This document shows positions 51,162 to 63,137 of a stretch of DNA of 64,000 nucleotides, in pieces. Every line of letters begins with the position of its first letter. Within the stretch, counting starts at the first letter, position 1. This DNA comes from Trichomonas vaginalis G3 (taxonomy: Eukaryota; Parabasalia; Trichomonadida; Trichomonadidae). The position numbers and the translations under genes are program-made. The notes under the pieces were generated by a model. The model made no database searches. It had not been told where the DNA came from and saw nothing but the letters and a program-made list of their open reading frames with translations. The stretch is from the NCBI RefSeq assembly GCF_026262505.1, contig NC_067206.1:16884641-16948640 (forward strand), in the 5' to 3' direction.

Positions 51162-52035
51162 TTATTGACTTTTTACAATTTGAACTTTGTTCGCGTAGAT
51201 ATGAATTCTGAAAGAAGTATGAGGGTCTTGTATGACTTTGTACTTCTCCCATAGTTCATGTCTGTCAAACTTACCTGCCATGGACTCTTTCATAAGTTCC
51301 ATGAAATCGTCTTCGGACAATCCGGGGAAAAGTATTATGTCAGTAAGTATTCTTTTAACATCCTTACTTAAACTCTTTGCTGTCTGTACACAAATGACAA
51401 CTGAGATGTTAAAGTGTCTGAGCTTCTTAAGAATTCGACACATGTCTTGTTCTCTGTTCTTTAACAAAGGATGAGAAGCAAAGTCATCTAAGATAAGAAG
51501 ACATCTATGAGGGTAAGTCTTCCAATCGTAAGATTGCAATTTCTTCGAAATGTATTCTATCTCTTTCTGTTTGTTCTGAAGTGTTTCTTCTCTAATATTC
51601 TCTGCATTTCCTCATTTGGGTCTTTAAACTTAGAATTTATATACTCATTTATAGCATTGTACTTCAAAACTCTTCTTTGGTACTTCTTTATCCAATCTAA
51701 CAACTCAGTATCCTTTATACATACTAACTTAGACTTCTTTATAATATCTTTGAACGAATTGACGGTTTGGTCAAATTGACCAGAAGTCGAACAAATAACA
51801 ACTAACTCATAGAATGGGTTCTTCTCATCTAGTTCTTGTTGTTGTGCAGCCATTTTAAGATAAGTGAAAGTCTTACCAGACCCAGGTGGTGCAATTAGAC
51901 CTGTTATATACCATTCTGAGCAAATAAGAACTTGTCATGTATAGGCTTTATCTGAGCATTTTCTAACTTCCTCTTGTTCTTATTTAAAACATTCTCAAAT
52001 TTCTTGTCAATGTCAGCAAACTTTTTTTCTAACAT
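51162..52035 (-). pseudogene. packaging-type ATPase, broken
   Basis: Counterpart of 16588-17462, with Walker B CLLILDDFASH at about 51485. Two or three breaks. Divergent from 52072 across 36 bp. Confidence 0.7.
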
Positions 52036-52071
52036 ATTTTTAGAAAAATTAAAATTTTTATCTTTTAGAAA

Positions 52072-52524
52072 ATGTCTAGCGATTTCGCTATCTATATTCG
52101 AGACAAGCTTTTCGACAGCAAAACATCTGTCGACCATAAAATCTTACATAGTGTAAACAAGAAAGGTGAATTTGTTCTAAAGTTCTGTTTCTGGGAATAT
52201 GACAAGAACCATAAAACATTACAAAGAGCAGTCTTAAAATTTGTCAATGACAGACTTGTTGACAGAGATGACACCGATTGGAAAGATGAAGTCCAACAAA
52301 AGTTCTTAGAATGCAAAGAAGACACATGCGCTGTTCTTGAAGATGAAATAGAAAACAGAATAGAAGAGCTATTAAAGGACAAAGAACTTTTACATAAATA
52401 TGGTTGCGCCAAATTTGACATAACTCCACCAGAAAAGAAGAAGTGAGAAAAGAAAGAAAAGAAAGTAGAAGAAGAGAAGAAAGAACCTGAACCAGTTCCA
52501 GAGAAAAAGAAATTTGACATGTAA
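52072..52524 (+). pseudogene. lysine/glutamate-tailed Polinton protein, broken
   Basis: Counterpart of 17499-17969 (MSSDFAIYIRDKLFDSKTSV). About one break, in a low-complexity part. Confidence 0.6.
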
Positions 52525-53050
52525 AAATAAAATTTTATTTTTAGAACATTTCTGGGTCAATGTTGTTGTGCATGAAAAATAGCGTGACTTCACTTTTGAC
52601 AAAAGTGACACTATTTCTGATGGTTTTGTCATTTATTTGTCAGATTTATAAATGGATAATAATGCTGTAAATCAGATATTAATTAAAAATATTTAAGATT
52701 TATGTTCGAATTGAAAAGCAAAATGATATTTTTTTAATTGAAAAACGTTAATATCTGATATTTTGAAGTTTTTAATATTTGTTAGTATCTTAAATTATTG
52801 AATGCATACATTTTTTATGTTCTCAATTTTAAAAAAATTGTGAAGAATTTAGTTTTTTGGAGATGGATGTTTAATATTTGTGAGTGAAAATGCAAGCAGG
52901 AGTTTGGTACTTTAAGGCTAGGTTGAGATAGATTTCCCATTATATTATCTGTGAATATTTTGCTTGAAAATTCAAGATATAAAAATATATTATCAAAAAA
53001 TTTTATATTTTTAAATACAATAGGGTGGAAATATAGTACGATGAGATAGC

Positions 53051-54574
53051 GAGAAAAAAACATAGCACACATTTGCACACATTTTGACACTTTTTCTGAC
53101 AAGCATCATTCAATTTTGAAGAAAAACCTCTAAATTTCATTCAAATTTCTGTCAAAATGTGTGCAAAATTGAAATAGGCACACATTTTGACATACGATTA
53201 TTTATATACGTTATTTTAATGGTTTCAGAGAAATCTTCGTTACACATTATTGAAGATTACTCAATATTTAAGTGAATGACTCACTACCACCTGTTTAGAA
53301 AAATGGTAGCATAAAATCCAAATGTCACATATATTATTTCTTATTTCATACAAATAAACTTACAATTATAACCTCAACTTGTTTGCAAAGCAGAAACTCA
53401 ATATAAGCAATCGATCAGTAGTGTATTTAAAAGTCGAATTTAAATTTAAAAATTTATAATCTTATTTCGGAACCAATTAGTATAAATTTAGGACAAAAAG
53501 CTACGTGGTGTTGATAACAACTATTAAAATTCAAATATTACTACCATGAACAATACAATGGCTCATATTGATAATTGATAAACGTGCATATAAATTGCAT
53601 ATATCATCAATGTCATTAAGTAAAATACATGTATATAAATAGATTAGAAATATTTTTCGGTTAGAATTAAAATCTATGTAATAAAAATAAGTTATAAAAA
53701 TAAATACCGAATTTTTATTTGTAATATAAACTGCTACAATATGCTAGTGTATACAAATGTATTTGTCGTATTGATTTGAAAGATCTTCAACATGGTTCAG
53801 ATCTAAATTTGAAACTCGTAAAATAAAGCGAATCTTTATTTGTAATATAAACTGCTACAATATGCTAGTGTATACAAATGTATTTGTCGTATTGATTTGA
53901 AAGATCTTCAACATGGTTCAGATCTAAATTTGAAACTCGTAAAATAAAGCGAATCTTTATTTGTAATATAAACTGCTACAATATGCTAGTGTATACAAAT
54001 GTATTTGTCGTATTGATTTGAAAGATCTTCAACATGGTTCAGATCTAAATTTGAAACTCGTAAAATAAAGCGAATCTTTATTTGTAATATAAACTGCTAC
54101 AATATGCTAGTGTGTACAAATGTGTTTGTACAAATGTATAACTCTTTGTCAATTGTTATGGCACCTTATAACTTAAAAATCATTTTCATTAACAAATATA
54201 AAAAGTGACAATTAATATTTTCATTAAATGCATATTTAATTATCAAAACAATGTCGATTTAGCTTGAATGTTCATTATAAATGTGTAAGTTTAGGAAAAC
54301 AAAAAATAATTAATTCTCGCAAAGAAACTTATTTTAAAAGAACCTAAACAAAAGTTCATATAATAATAAATCTAAAAATAGATATTAATTTAAACGAAGA
54401 TAATGAGAGAATGGGGATGTTGTAAAACAATGAGACTTAATGATCAAATAATTAAAATAATAAAATTAATTAAAGGAAAGCTAAAATAGTTTAATGAATT
54501 TTTATAGATTGGTTACACAATCAATGTTTCTGTGTCAATGTACATCAATCAACATTGTTTCATTGAATTTTGTC
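53051..54574. repeat. MULE left long inverted repeat
   Basis: Contains a 121-bp tandem repeat: full units at 53709, 53830 and 53951 and a partial one at 54072-54128. No gene. Confidence 0.85.
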
Positions 54575-54670
54575 TTCATATATACTTATATATTACTGTT
54601 CCTGTTTCCCTTATTATTAATTTTCAAATTCTTATATAATAATTTTTTATTCTAAATGATTTGTCATAAA

Positions 54671-57620
54671 TTAATTAATCTCATTTCCAAAAATATCATC
54701 TTCTGTAATTTCGAATTCATTGATATTTATATCATCGGATTCTTCTAATTTAATTGTAACAGAATTTGAAAACTGCTCATCATTTTTATTCAGATATTTT
54801 TCAATTTCTATATCTCGATAATCGGCCTCTCCAAATCGAAATGATTTTTTATGTTTTTTGATTATTTCACTTGGTATTTCTGCACGTTCTAATCCAAAAT
54901 TAGATGTGAATACATCTAACTCTTGTTGAATTCTTGTCAATGGTATAAAATACGATTTTTTGATCAAAATTGTCATTTTGCTGCCTTGCATATCGATGAA
55001 AATATACCTTATCAACTTTCAATAGGATGTAAATCATATGATAAATAGTTGGATGTGGGAATGCAATATGAGAGTTTAACACTTTGTTAAATGACTCAAC
55101 TCCATTATTGGAAAAGATCATATCAGATACTTTCAGCTTGTTAATTACATCATACTTTTTACCCCATGTATTTAAGAAATATTTTGCAAAATCATTTATT
55201 TCTTTAATCGCATCTAATTTTTTGCAAATTATTTCAAAAACTTCTATTGGAACAAAAGGACATGCACATAATAGTTTTAAAAGTGATTTTGCGCAAACAT
55301 CGTTTTCATCACATAACTTTTTGAAATTTTTAACAAGAGCTGCTATATAATGAAATATACAACCAGTGACTGTAGTTTCATCATTGACTTTAGATTTGAT
55401 TGATTTCATTAATGCATTCTCAAAATCTGATGTAATGATTTTATATTTTCCCAATGATATACTAATAAGAGGACATGTGATCATTAAATTAAAAACTGTA
55501 TCATAGTTAAGTGATGATCTTCCTGTCATTAGTACATGAAGGAAAGGTAAATATAAATTTGTAGCTTCATCGTATACTAAAAGATTTAAGAGCTGCCCAT
55601 TTGCTAACTTAATTGGAACGATACGAAATGTTCCATCTATGAAAAGATGGTTGCAAGTTTTAGCTCTTTTTATAAAAGCTGGCAACCCGAAGAAATAATA
55701 GTTAGTATCATCTGAACTTGAGTAATATTGGGTTATATAATAATCTGTGCTGTTATACTTTTCTAATAACTTCTTAATTAATTCATTTTCGCTTAGTTTG
55801 ATTTTAGGCCTGATCTCGTAGTATAGCTTTGCTATTGTTTGAGGTGAAATATCAATAGTATCATCATGTGAAGAATTGTATTCAAATATGAGTTGATTTG
55901 AATATTGTCGAGCTTCAGCTAGTGATAACAATGGATTATTTTGAATATAAGTTGATATCATTGATTCGAATTCATACCTGATTTGATGTGTTCCATTGAT
56001 TTCAATCGAATATTTCGATTTGGAGCAGTTGTGTGGAGGATTTATTTCGTGGATTGACGCTTTTATATTCGAACCAGCTGGAAATAATGATATAATTTGT
56101 GAATAACCACATTTTTTTCGTTTGGCACAATAATAGTGTAACTCTAAATGATCATTCTTGCAATAATAACGTTCAAATCGTAATGGAATACCTTGAGGAT
56201 ATATCGTTTTCCTATAGGCAAGTTTGTCAGAGTCAGATATACTAAATGTATGATAAGTACGTAAAATATCACTAATTTTTATTCTCTGGGCTTCTTTATC
56301 ATCTTTGTTCAATATATTGTAGTTTGCAACACATTGTTCGCAAATGGTTTTGGAAAGATTATATTGACTCCTTTTGTCGGAAATACTTTGATATACTTTC
56401 GCATTATCAATAATAATTTGAGGGTTAATAAAGTTATCAAAAGATAAATTATCAGTTATATGTGGTTGTTGTTTAGGAAGAGCCTGAGTTGGAAGAGATT
56501 GTTGTTGTCTCTGTTGAGGAAGAGTCTGAGCTGGAAGAGATTGTTGTTGTCTCTGTTGTGGAAGAGCTGGCGCTGGAGGAACTTGGATGTTTACTCTATT
56601 TACTTGTATAAAATTAGGAGGTAATTTGAGGATTGCTTGCCGAGATTTATTATTATTTGATTTTGGTTTCAATATGCGTCCATTAATATTTTGATGACCA
56701 TCAGTAATTTCATCATTAATATTTAAATTTCTTTCATTAATGTTTTGATTAATATTTGAATGGCTATTAATCGTTTCTCCATCAATATTTGAATTTCTTT
56801 CATTAATGTTTTGATTAATATTTGAATGGCTATTAATCGTTTCTCCATCAATATTTGAATTTCTTTCATTAATGTTTATTAATATTTGAATGGCTATTAA
56901 TCGTTTCTCCATCAATATTTGAATTTCTTTCATTAATGTTTTGATTAATATTTGAATGGCTATTAATCGTTTCTCCATTAATATTTGGATTCCTATTGCC
57001 AATTATATCATTAATATTAAGCGCGTTTCCTGATTTAATTTTATCTGATTTTACATCTTCAATGATATCATATGAATCATCACTTGATTCAACATCGCTA
57101 TCTGCTTTAAAAATCCCTTCTGCTAATACTTCTGTGTATTTTTTACCATTGCTATCTGTCCTTATTGCAATCATTTGACCTTTTATATCACTTCTTCTAA
57201 ATTCTCTTACTTGTTTTAATAAGCAATTAAGTTCATATCCATATTCTTCGATTGAATCCATGTTCAGTATTTTCATAGCAGTATCAATGTCATTTCTGGC
57301 TGAAAACAATGCAATTTGTGAAATATCCATATCATATCCACATTTTATTAAATCCTCCAAATTTGATAGTTTAGTTGAAGAAATTATTGGATTGTCAAAT
57401 AGTTTAGAGGCTTTTTTGACTCTTTTATTTCAATTGTCATATCTGAATAATGTTTAACATAATTAAACAATTGTATCTTCTTTGAATCTTTTTGTAATAT
57501 AAAAGTCTTTAGTTTAAGATGAAATACTTTGGAAGCATATAGATATAATGATAGACAATGTATTTCTTGAGGAGTATTGACTTTTTTAATTTTATTTCCA
57601 TATTTGAGCGTGATAACCAT
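54671..57620 (-). pseudogene. MULE transposase with ubiquitin-like and UBA-like N-terminus, frameshifted
   Basis: Read from 57620: a ~70-residue beta-grasp-like start (MVITLKYGNKIKKVNTPQEI ... MTIEIKE). After a shift in an A-run near 57410 comes a UBA-like helix bundle (LEDLIKCGYDMDISQIALFS, then DIDTAMKILN). A repetitive linker of 22-residue units (NINERNSNIDGETINSHS; 56749-56990) contains a 2-base shift. Then a Cys/His finger (YYCAKRKKCGY ... HNC), and the MULE core: LFIDGTFRIVP (first Asp), IITSDFENAL (second Asp), GCIFHYIAAL and SNNGVESFNKVL (third acid). The last ~100 residues (54671-54960) are in another frame. Confidence 0.75.
56749..56990 (-). repeat. 66-bp coding tandem repeat in the MULE transposase
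   Basis: Nearly four copies of a 66-bp unit encoding NINERNSNIDGETINSHSNI-type text. One copy is two bases shorter, which shifts the frame. Confidence 0.75.
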
Positions 57621-58424
57621 ATCAAAAATGAATAACCTTAATTTATAAATCTGAATTTGATTTTAATAATAAAAATAATATATATATATGTAATTCATGA
57701 ATTATATTTTTACACTTCATTTTACCTGAACAAATATAGCTGATATCAAATAACAATTTAATATAGAAATTGAAATTGTTATATATGCAATGTAAATACA
57801 CATAATACATATATTATAATTTATCAATGATTATTGTCTAGACCAAAATTTGTAGATGGAATTATGCAATTTCTCAATTTAAAGTCCCAGCTGTTTGTAT
57901 AACAACTTCATATTGAAATTTACTAATAAACACGGTAAGTTTCATAATTTTTATTATGATGATCTTACATTTGATTAAAATCGACGATTTTTCAATTGGA
58001 AAATAGTGCAAAGTAATAAAGAATATATTTAGCAAATTTTAAATTTTTTTCAAAAATTTTATAGAAAAAAGGACTAGCAAAGATTTAAAGGAAATTTGAA
58101 TAAACTCATAGAATTTTTGAAAGAAGAAGGGAGATTTGAGAGGATTTTTGGTCAGAAAAATATAGAATTAAATGAATAATTGGGTATGATAAGATAAGTG
58201 AAGGTAAAAGATAATTTTAGTAAACGAAAACGTGTAAAGTTGAAGCAAGGTAATATTTTAATCATTTAAAAAAGAAAAAGAGGAAAACTTGTTCTTGAAT
58301 CTTCTTGGTGAAAGACAAAATTCAATGAAACAATGTTGATTGATGTACATTGACACAGAAACATTGATTGTGTAATCAATCTATTGAAACTACAAAACTT
58401 TGTTCTTGAATCTTCTTGGTGAAA

Positions 58425-60068
58425 GACAAAATTCAATGAAACAATGTTGATTGATGTACATTGACACAGAAACATTGATTGTGTAACAATCTATAAAAAT
58501 TCATTAAACTATTTTAGCTTTCCTTTAATTAATTTTATTATTTTAATTATTTGATCATTAAGTCTCATTGTTTTACAACATCCCCATTCTCTCATTATCT
58601 TCGTTTAAATTAATATCTATTTTTAGATTTATTATTATATGAACTTTTGTTTAGGTTCTTTTAAAATAAGTTTCTTTGCGAGAATTAATTATTTTTTGTT
58701 TTCCTAAACTTACACATTTATAATGAACATTCAAGCTAAATCGACATTGTTTTGATAATTAAATATGCATTTAATGAAAATATTAATTGTCACTTTTTAT
58801 ATTTGTTAATGAAAATGATTTTTAAGTTATAAGGTGCCATAACAATTGACAAAGAGTTATACATTTGTACAAACACATTTGTACACACTAGCATATTGTA
58901 GCAGTTTATATTACAAATAAAGATTCGCTTTATTTTACGAGTTTCAAATTTAGATCTGAACCATGTTGAAGATCTTTCAAATCAATACGACAAATACATT
59001 TGTATACACTAGCATATTGTAGCAGTTTATATTACAAATAAAGATTCGCTTTATTTTACGAGTTTCAAATTTAGATCTGAACCATGTTGAAGATCTTTCA
59101 AATCAATACGACAAATACATTTGTATACACTAGCATATTGTAGCAGTTTATATTACAAATAAAGATTCGCTTTATTTTACGAGTTTCAAATTTAGATCTG
59201 AACCATGTTGAAGATCTTTCAAATCAATACGACAAATACATTTGTATACACTAGCATATTGTAGCAGTTTATATTACAAATAAAGATTCGCTTTATTTTA
59301 CGAGTTTCAAATTTAGATCTGAACCATGTTGAAGATCTTTCAAATCAATACGACAAATACATTTGTATACACTAGCATATTGTAGCAGTTTATATTACAA
59401 ATAAAAATTCGGTATTTATTTTTATAACTTATTTTTATTACATAGATTTTAATTCTAACCGAAAAATATTTCTAATCTATTTATATACATGTATTTTACT
59501 TAATGACATTGATGATATATGCAATTTATATGCACGTTTATCAATTATCAATATGAGCCATTGTATTGTTCATGGTAGTAATATTTGAATTTTAATAGTT
59601 GTTATCAACACCACGTAGCTTTTTGTCCTAAATTTATACTAATTGGTTCCGAAATAAGATTATAAATTTTTAAATTTAAATTCGACTTTTAAATACACTA
59701 CTGATCGATTGCTTATATTGAGTTTCTGCTTTGCAAACAAGTTGAGGTTATAATTGTAAGTTTATTTGTATGAAATAAGAAATAATATATGTGACATTTG
59801 GATTTTATGCTACCATTTTTCTAAACAGGTGGTAGTGAGTCATTCACTTAAATATTGAGTAATCTTCAATAATGTGTAACGAAGATTTCTCTGAAACCAT
59901 TAAAATAACGTATATAAATAATCGTATGTCAAAATGTGTGCCTATTTCAATTTTGCACACATTTTGACAGAAATTTGAATGAAATTTAGAGGTTTTTCTT
60001 CAAATTTGAATGATGCTTGTCAGAAAAAGTGTCAAAATGTGTGCAAATGTGTGCATTTTATCCATCTC
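58425..60068. repeat. MULE right long inverted repeat
   Basis: Inverse of 53051-54574. It carries four full 121-bp units (ending at 59047, 59168, 59289 and 59410) against three on the left. Confidence 0.85.
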
Positions 60069-61079
60069 TGAGATAGCAATGATATATTTTATAATGGGAG
60101 GTAATCTGAAGATAAGTAGCAAATTTTATGCGATTTTGATTGGGAGTTGGAGGGTGTGAGTACTATAGCATGTAATAGTATCTCACACCCTCCAATTCTT
60201 CCTATGGCGCCGAAAAATTTTTGGTGAAATGCGACGACATTTCACCAAAAAATTTTCGGCGCCATATAGAGAACTATAGTCTGCGAGGTACTGATTCTAT
60301 CTATGTACCTCGCAGACCATAGTTCTCAGCCAAAATGGCTAATAATTTGAGAGTCTATATGATAATGTAAAAGTTAAAACATTCAAGTATTTAAGTATTT
60401 CTTTAAAATATTAAGTTTTTTATTTTTCCAATAAAATTCTAATATCAAATATTTTTATTTAACGATTAATTTTATTTATATTTTTATAGTTTTTTTAAGA
60501 AAAAATATTGTTAGGGTTTTATGGATTTTCAATTAATATACAAGATAATTCATGAATGTATATATTTCCAAGTTTTTAAGGATGCAACACTTTACATTTG
60601 TAAACTGTCAAAAATGAAGTCACGCTATTTTTCATGCATTACAAATGTCAATGTTCTCTTCCTCTTTAGGAGTAAACACTGGCTTAGACTCTAAAATCTT
60701 TTTACCCAATTTACCTTGAACTTCTACAACTTTAGACTCATAATATTCATAGTCGTCTGTCTTCTTTGGTTCATAAGGTATAACAAGTTTGTATGCTTTG
60801 CCTTCTTTAAGGTTTGAGAACCTTCTGTCAAAACTTTCTTTGACTGTTAACAAACCTTCTATGTCTAAGTCTTCAAATTTCGCACCATTTTTAGTCACAA
60901 TAGCAAACTTAACTGGTTCGATGTTCCAAACTTTGCTGAATGAAGACTTTTCAAAATGGTAGAAGTAAACATTCAAATATGTGAATGGGTCTAGTTCTTC
61001 TTTGACTTCTGTCATGTACTTATTTACTGAGATGAATTTCGTCATCTTTTCTATCGGATAAAAAATATTTTTTTTAAAT

Positions 61080-62315
61080 TTACTCAGAAAAATTTTTCTT
61101 TGTATATACACCATTCTGAACATCTAAAAGACTTTTGACATTTGCCAAGAATGTACGTTTAGAAGCTGCCATATAACCATATTCTTGACAATATTGTTTA
61201 TATTCATCATATAAAGACCTTTCATCTAATGACACAAAGTCAGTTTCATCTACGAACAGTTCATAAACACTCTTGTTTGCTTCTAACAATGTTTGTCTCT
61301 CTTCGGTATGTGGAATTTGTCTTGGATTGAACTTAGAAATATCTAATGTCATGAAATATGAGAACAAGTGGTTGTAAAAGTCAGATGTCAAAGTTTCTGC
61401 TAAGTCGTCAAAATATTCAGTATCTTGCATATGAGAATCTGACGTTCTGACAACTACATATCTTCTGTCAGAACTTTCTAACTTCATCGGAACAGCATTG
61501 TTTGAAACCATAATGAAGTTTGCAACATTTTCATAAACTCTTTGGTCTTTATACTTTCTTTCAACAACTCCAACTTTGTCTGTTATAAGACTCTTCAAAG
61601 CATCTGAGTTCAAAACTTTTGTTGTATCTATACTTTGAAGCTCATTGCAAACTATAAGTTTCATATTCTCTATTGAGGAGTTAAACTTGCCACAGATGTT
61701 TTCTAAGTTTGTCATATTCGGATTCGAATAACCTTCTAACAGTTTGCACAAAATATCTGTAAAGAAAGTATTCTTACCAGTTCCTTGTTTTCCAATTATA
61801 ATGAGAGCAGTTTCATTTTTAGCACTTGGATGTTGTAAGATATTTGCAAACCAACATAAGATATACTCATAGACTCTTTCGTTTCCATTGCATATAATTT
61901 CTTTGACATGGTCTAACCAAGCTTCTATAATATTTTCTTTCCATTCTACTTGTTCGTATTTATATCCAGTGAAGATAGAATAGAAGTTTGGAGAAGGTGT
62001 ATAGAACTTTATACCACGAACTGAAAAATCTTCAAGTTTTGACAATAAGATATCCCAAGCATCTAACATCTTCATGCCAACTTGTACAACTTTTATTTTC
62101 TTAAGTTTCTGTCTACATTCTTGTTCTGAAACTATTGTTGCTCTTGGTTTGTTAAAGACAACATCCCATTCTTTCATGACATAACATTCTGGGGCAGAGT
62201 CAACATAAATGACTAAACGTTTCAAATTCTCGACTGCTTTGTTATAATCTCTAAATGGACACATATTTCTGAATGCTTGGAAGTCATAAAAATCTGAAAC
62301 ATCTATTCTGTACAT
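61080..62315 (-). CDS. SF3 (D5-like) helicase
   Basis: A whole 411-residue frame, nearly the same as 18442-19677 (IIIGKQGTGKNTFF; KLIVCNELQS; NFIMVSNNAVPM). It differs at roughly a dozen residues, mostly conservative or near the C-terminus. Confidence 0.85.
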   Translation of the reverse strand: MYRIDVSDFYDFQAFRNMCPFRDYNKAVENLKRLVIYVDSAPECYVMKEWDVVFNKPRATIVSEQECRQKLKKIKVVQVGMKMLDAWDILLSKLEDFSVRGIKFYTPSPNFYSIFTGYKYEQVEWKENIIEAWLDHVKEIICNGNERVYEYILCWFANILQHPSAKNETALIIIGKQGTGKNTFFTDILCKLLEGYSNPNMTNLENICGKFNSSIENMKLIVCNELQSIDTTKVLNSDALKSLITDKVGVVERKYKDQRVYENVANFIMVSNNAVPMKLESSDRRYVVVRTSDSHMQDTEYFDDLAETLTSDFYNHLFSYFMTLDISKFNPRQIPHTEERQTLLEANKSVYELFVDETDFVSLDERSLYDEYKQYCQEYGYMAASKRTFLANVKSLLDVQNGVYTKKNFSE

Positions 62316-62344
62316 TTTTATAAAAATAAAAAAATAATATTTTT

Positions 62345-63133
62345 TTATTCTTGACTTTGTTGTTGCATTTGTTGTTCTTGAGCTATTTGTTGTTGAAGTT
62401 GTTCTTGTAATACAATACTTTCACCAGTTGCATCTTCCAATTCGAAACTTTCTGCCGTCATTGACAAATACATAGGACATAAAAGTTTTACAGGAACAAA
62501 GTTTGCGTCAACTAATGTCAACGTTATACTTGCCAAAGTGTTTGAGTTCACTAAGGTTGAAAATTCTGCATTCGAATGAACAATAGGCAAACCAGCAGAG
62601 AAAGTATTGTTTATACGCATAAGTATCTTTTGGTCATAATAGTTTCTGTCGACATTCGAATAACACTTTGAACCTAAGTTTGAAACAATATATAAGATTG
62701 GTGTGCTTAATGTCAATGGAATAGACATTCCTTGTATGACACCTTTTCCTGTTATAGGAAACTGTTGGTAGTAAAAACCAGAAATAAGTTTTGTATTATA
62801 GCTCATATCGTTTATAGTAAACTCAGTCGGACATCCAAACATAATGAAACCTGCTCTAGTTGCAGCACATGTTACACCCGTACTTAAAGTATTAAATAAG
62901 TCAACAAAACCTGTTGGTGGTATATCTGAGTAAGTATCTTCAAAGGAGTATTTTTTACCATTCACAACAATAAAGTCTTCTGGTGTCAAAAGAGCAAAAC
63001 AGGCTTTAGTCATCATTGTGTTTAAGGTTAGTTTACAATATCGTCCTTGAGGACTTTGTAAGTTTGTTGTTATAGAATTATATGACTCAGGGTTTTTAGT
63101 CGTAATAGTATAAACCATTATGTCTTCTGCCAT
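62345..63133 (-). CDS. candidate minor capsid (penton-like) protein
   Basis: A whole 262-residue frame starting MAEDIMVYTITTKNPESYNS. It is predominantly beta-type text (GRYCKLTLNTMMTKACFALL; ILYIVSNLGSKCYSNVD; LASITLTLVDANFVPVKLLC) and ends in a Gln-rich tail of about 30 residues. Size and position beside the capsid block suggest the single jelly-roll protein of Polintons; no decisive motif. The upstream gene ends four bases before its start. Confidence 0.5.
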   Translation of the reverse strand: MAEDIMVYTITTKNPESYNSITTNLQSPQGRYCKLTLNTMMTKACFALLTPEDFIVVNGKKYSFEDTYSDIPPTGFVDLFNTLSTGVTCAATRAGFIMFGCPTEFTINDMSYNTKLISGFYYQQFPITGKGVIQGMSIPLTLSTPILYIVSNLGSKCYSNVDRNYYDQKILMRINNTFSAGLPIVHSNAEFSTLVNSNTLASITLTLVDANFVPVKLLCPMYLSMTAESFELEDATGESIVLQEQLQQQIAQEQQMQQQSQE

Positions 63134-63137
63134 TTAC

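Larger units (their letters stand above)
53051..60068. mobile_element. Mutator-like element (MULE), 7018 bp
   Basis: A 9-bp target duplication TGAGATAGC (53042-53050 and 60069-60077) is diagnostic for Mutator-type insertion. The ends begin GAGA and share GCACACATTTGCACACATTT. Long inverted repeats of 1524 bp (53051-54574) and 1644 bp (58425-60068) differ by about one internal 121-bp unit. The centre holds one minus-strand transposase gene with several frameshifts, so the element is probably inactive. AT-rich DNA at 57621-58287 precedes the gene, followed by two ~107-bp tandem units at about 58288-58500. Confidence 0.9.
52564..60643. mobile_element. type A hairpin insert (copy 2) carrying a nested MULE
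   Basis: Ends TGTTGTGCATGAAAAATAGC and TGTAATGCATGAAAAATAGC (inverted). Flanking repeat AATGT (52559-52563 and 60644-60648). Without the 7018-bp MULE and its 9-bp duplication the element is 1053 bp, the size of copy 1 at 31707-32758, and in the opposite orientation. Its hairpin trio lies at about 60143-60345. Confidence 0.8.
52541..61045 (-). pseudogene. 139-residue Polinton gene split by an 8-kb nested insertion
   Basis: The start is at 61045 (MTKFISVNKYMTEVKEELDP) and the body runs to 60644; the last few codons lie at 52541-52563 on the other side of the insertion. Whole in Mav1 at 17986-18405. Confidence 0.7.

Noticed and set aside
53709-59410. Regular 121-bp repeats as a possible CRISPR or satellite array
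   Set aside because: Units are contiguous without spacers and lie symmetrically inside the MULE inverted ends.
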